64,000 nucleotides of DNA, taken from contig NZ_CP123907.1 in assembly GCF_033783015.1 (NCBI RefSeq), positions 2,294,001-2,358,000 on the forward strand. The letters run 5' to 3'. Of the stretch, positions 61,957 through 64,000 are shown piece after piece. The stretch is from Corynebacterium sp. 21KM1197. GTDB taxonomy: Bacteria; Actinomycetota; Actinomycetes; Mycobacteriales; Mycobacteriaceae. The notes beneath the pieces are model-generated. The model was not told where the DNA came from and did not search any database. It saw only the letters and a list, made by a program, of their open reading frames with translations. A program made the position numbers and the translations under genes. Positions within the stretch are counted from its first letter, which is position 1. Each line of letters opens with the position of its first letter.

Positions 61957-62006
61957 TGACGTTGAGCATTTCTCTTTCCCCTCAGTGGTGGTGGCGCGCT
62001 TCCTAG
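61956..62006 (+). CDS. trpL: trp leader peptide
   Basis: A 16-residue peptide, MTLSISLSPQWWWRAS, with three consecutive Trp codons, started by GTG at the predicted transcription start. Ribosome stalling at these Trp codons when charged tRNA-Trp is scarce would change the downstream RNA folding, as in classical attenuation. It ends at TAG 62004-62006. Confidence 0.82.
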   Translation: MTLSISLSPQWWWRAS

Positions 62007-62060
62007 CGGGCCGCCACATTCACGCATTATCTCAGGCTCGCGGGCTTCCCCAAGGGAAGC
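62006..62060 (+). promoter_or_regulatory. trp attenuator
   Basis: The segment GCGGGCC (62006-62012) can pair with GGCTCGC (62035-62041), one G-U pair included. A hairpin GCTTCCC-CAA-GGGAAGC (62044-62060) lies just downstream. These are the candidate alternative stems; which one terminates transcription needs folding. Confidence 0.6.
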
Positions 62061-62130
62061 GGCGGGCCTTCCGTGTATCCGGGGTTCGCTTCACCGACAG
62101 CCGCAGAAAACAATCAAAGGATGAAGCCAT

Positions 62131-63783
62131 ATGACTAAAAGTGACCATACTCAACCCCATATCATCGAACGTAATGTGACGTATCACGAGGACGCCGCCG
62201 CGCTCTTCCGGGAACTCGGCGGCACCGATTCCACAGAACTTTACTCCGGGGCAGCGCTGCTGGAAAGCGCCGACATTTCCACTCGTTCCGGCATTAGTTC
62301 CCTCGCCGTCCTGGATACCTCCCTGCGGCTCACCTGCCAGGGCCAGAGCGTAGAGGTCATTCCGCTCAGCCCCTCCGGGGAACACCTCGCCGCATTGCTC
62401 CGGGCCACGCTCACCGACTACGCCGCCGAGGAGGGTTTTCAGTTTCCCTCCTCAGCAGCCACCGAGGAGGCCGAGCGCCTCACCGCGGTGAGCACCGTGG
62501 AGCCCCTGCGACGCCTCCAGTCCCTACCCGGCTTCCCTCCCGGACTTCCTCTGCTGGTGGGCGGTATGGCCTTTGATTACCTGGGCACCTTTGAGGAACT
62601 CCCCGAGGTGGCGGATTCCGCCAATACCTACCCCGATTATCAGTTCCACATGGCGGAGATCATGCTGGACATCAATCACCGCGAGCAGAGCGCGGTGCTG
62701 CGCGCCGTCGCGGTAGGGGAGCACGAGGCCACCGTGCGACGGCGCGTGGACGATCTCGCGGAGAAAATCTCGATGTTTCACGTGAAACACGAGCCATCCG
62801 CCGGTGATTCCTCCGTTTCCGAGGCCCCCGGTGTCTCCGTCATTTCCGGCCCCTCTAGCACCTCCGGCGGTTCCGATTCCACCGAACCGCAAGGCACCCT
62901 CCGCGTCACCGCCCAGACCTCCGACGCCGACTTCCGCACCCAGGTAGAAGAGATGAAGCGGCACATCGACTGCGGCGACATTTACCAGGTGGTACCCGCC
63001 CGCGCCTTCACCGCGCCCTGCCCGGATGCCTTTTCCGCATACCTGCACCTACGCGATACGAACCCCAGCCCCTACATGTTCTACCTGCGCGGCACCTCCA
63101 CCGACGGGCGCCCCTACGAACTCTTTGGCGCCTCACCCGAGTCCAACCTCAAGTTCGAGGCCGCTTCCCGCACCCTACAGCTCTATCCCATCGCCGGAAC
63201 CCGGCCGCGTGGCCTGCACCCGGACGGCTCGGTGAATCACGAGCTGGATATTCGTCAGGAACTCGCCATGCGCACGGACGCCAAGGAACTCTCCGAGCAC
63301 ACCATGCTGGTGGACCTCGCCCGCAATGATCTCGCTCGCGTGGCCGAACCCGGCACTCGCCGCGTGGCCGATCTCCTCCAGGTGGATCGCTATTCCCGCG
63401 TCATGCACCTCGTCTCCCGGGTCACCGCCACCCTCGCCCCCGATCTCGATGCCCTGGACGCCTATCGCGCCTGCATGAATATGGGCACCCTCACCGGCGC
63501 GCCAAAACTGCGCGCCACGGAACTTCTGCGCGGCGCAGAAAAGCAACGGCGCGGCTCCTACGGCGGGGCCGTGGGCTATCTGCGCGGGGGAGGGGACATG
63601 GATACCTGCATCGTGATCCGCTCCGCCTTTGTCCAAGACGGCATCGCCGTGGTGCAGGCCGGAGCCGGGGTGGTGCGGGATTCCGACCCCCAATCCGAGG
63701 CCGATGAAACCCTGCACAAGGCCTACGCCGTGCTGCACGCCCTGGCCCTGGCCGCCGATAAGAACCTGGAGGTAGTCCGATGA
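62131..63783 (+). CDS. trpE: anthranilate synthase component I
   Basis: A 550-residue enzyme that makes anthranilate from chorismate with TrpG. The N-terminal LLESADISTRSG (about 36-47) is the tryptophan feedback site of the family. The chorismate-binding core includes KRHIDCGDIYQVVPARAF, PYMFYLR, PIAGTRPRG, DLARNDL, VSRVTA and GAPKLRA-type motifs. A linker (about 215-255) contains a parS site. It overlaps trpG by 4 bp. Preceded by an attenuator, so it is controlled by tryptophan. Confidence 0.96.
   Translation: MTKSDHTQPHIIERNVTYHEDAAALFRELGGTDSTELYSGAALLESADISTRSGISSLAVLDTSLRLTCQGQSVEVIPLSPSGEHLAALLRATLTDYAAEEGFQFPSSAATEEAERLTAVSTVEPLRRLQSLPGFPPGLPLLVGGMAFDYLGTFEELPEVADSANTYPDYQFHMAEIMLDINHREQSAVLRAVAVGEHEATVRRRVDDLAEKISMFHVKHEPSAGDSSVSEAPGVSVISGPSSTSGGSDSTEPQGTLRVTAQTSDADFRTQVEEMKRHIDCGDIYQVVPARAFTAPCPDAFSAYLHLRDTNPSPYMFYLRGTSTDGRPYELFGASPESNLKFEAASRTLQLYPIAGTRPRGLHPDGSVNHELDIRQELAMRTDAKELSEHTMLVDLARNDLARVAEPGTRRVADLLQVDRYSRVMHLVSRVTATLAPDLDALDAYRACMNMGTLTGAPKLRATELLRGAEKQRRGSYGGAVGYLRGGGDMDTCIVIRSAFVQDGIAVVQAGAGVVRDSDPQSEADETLHKAYAVLHALALAADKNLEVVR
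62774..62789. other. parS: parS centromere site inside trpE
   Basis: A perfect TGTTTCACGTGAAACA lies in codons of trpE that encode MFHVKHE. It falls in the Ser/Pro-rich linker between the two halves of the protein, where it costs little. It is 11.6 kb from the site at 51153. Confidence 0.9.
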
Positions 63784-64000
63784 ACTCCGCTCACATCGTT
63801 CTCGTGGACAATCACGATTCCTTTGTGTACAACCTCGTCGATGCCCTGCGCACCAGCGGACACCGCTGCACGGTATTCCGCAATACCGTGCCGGTGGCGG
63901 AGATCATGGCCGCCGAACCAGACCTACTCGTGCTCTCCCCGGGCCCCGGCCACCCCCGCCAGGCCGGAAACATGATGGATACCCTCGCGCTGGCCCTGGA
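63780..64000 (+). CDS. trpG: anthranilate synthase component II (partial)
   Basis: The first 73 codons of a glutamine amidotransferase. It begins MNSAHIVLVDNHDSFVYNLVDAL, and the oxyanion motif LSPGPGHP (about 56-63) is present. It should supply ammonia to TrpE. The ATG overlaps the trpE TGA. The catalytic Cys lies beyond the window edge. Confidence 0.9.
   Translation, partial: MNSAHIVLVDNHDSFVYNLVDALRTSGHRCTVFRNTVPVAEIMAAEPDLLVLSPGPGHPRQAGNMMDTLALAL

Overview
The window looks like a Corynebacterium chromosome near the replication origin. Support comes from the GC-rich coding sequence, many promoters whose -10 box sits directly before the start codon (leaderless mRNAs), a corynebacterial-type trp leader, a DtxR-like iron box, a MarR-universal stress protein pair like malR-usp, a heme exporter/two-component locus like hrtBA-chrSA, and inositol-phosphate synthase. 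Two perfect 16-bp parS sites and a cluster of DnaA boxes fit an origin-proximal position. No dnaA gene, tRNA, CRISPR array, insertion sequence or prophage was seen.

Layout. 1-5541: an rrn operon on the minus strand (5S, 23S, 16S, leader). 5542-7969: a GntR/YtrA-type regulator with an ABC ATPase and permease under a palindromic operator. 8123-13847: a NYN-domain protein, PspA-like protein, thioredoxin, copper ATPase with a CsoR-like operator, and a His-rich PadR regulator. 13947-24806: dnaB and a GH15 glycosidase, then a 737-bp gap with DnaA boxes, a hydrolase, rplI-ssb-rpsF, a GT87 membrane protein and a class A PBP. 24883-31802: envelope, stress and small-molecule genes, including malR-usp, a MhuD-type heme oxygenase, TrhO and ino1. 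31799-36908: a MacAB-like export system with a frameshifted membrane gene. 37138-43858: a DUF1846 protein, an endonuclease VIII-like glycosylase, and a heme-export ABC transporter divergent from its two-component system. 43855-46044: a second two-component system with a small secreted Cys-loop peptide gene between kinase and regulator. 46254-48651: an AT-richer island whose membrane-hydrolase and TetR genes are both broken. 49051-64000: nnrE/nnrD, a VanZ-like protein, a nonsense-interrupted membrane gene, leuS, two transporters, a PRC-barrel stress protein, a quinone reductase-like flavoprotein, a DhaK-DhaL fusion, a SdpI-like protein, and the trp operon start (trpL attenuator, trpE, partial trpG).

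Functional links. Heme and iron handling recurs: MhuD-like enzyme, HrtBA-ChrSA-like locus, DtxR box. Envelope genes recur too: PBP1, GT87, MalR, Ino1, PspA. The best candidate for something undescribed is the kinase, secreted Cys-loop peptide and response regulator cassette. The DnaA-box cluster beside dnaB is second. Four genes carry single-site disruptions (32758, 47159, 47925, 51420), so recent gene decay, or partly assembly error, is visible.
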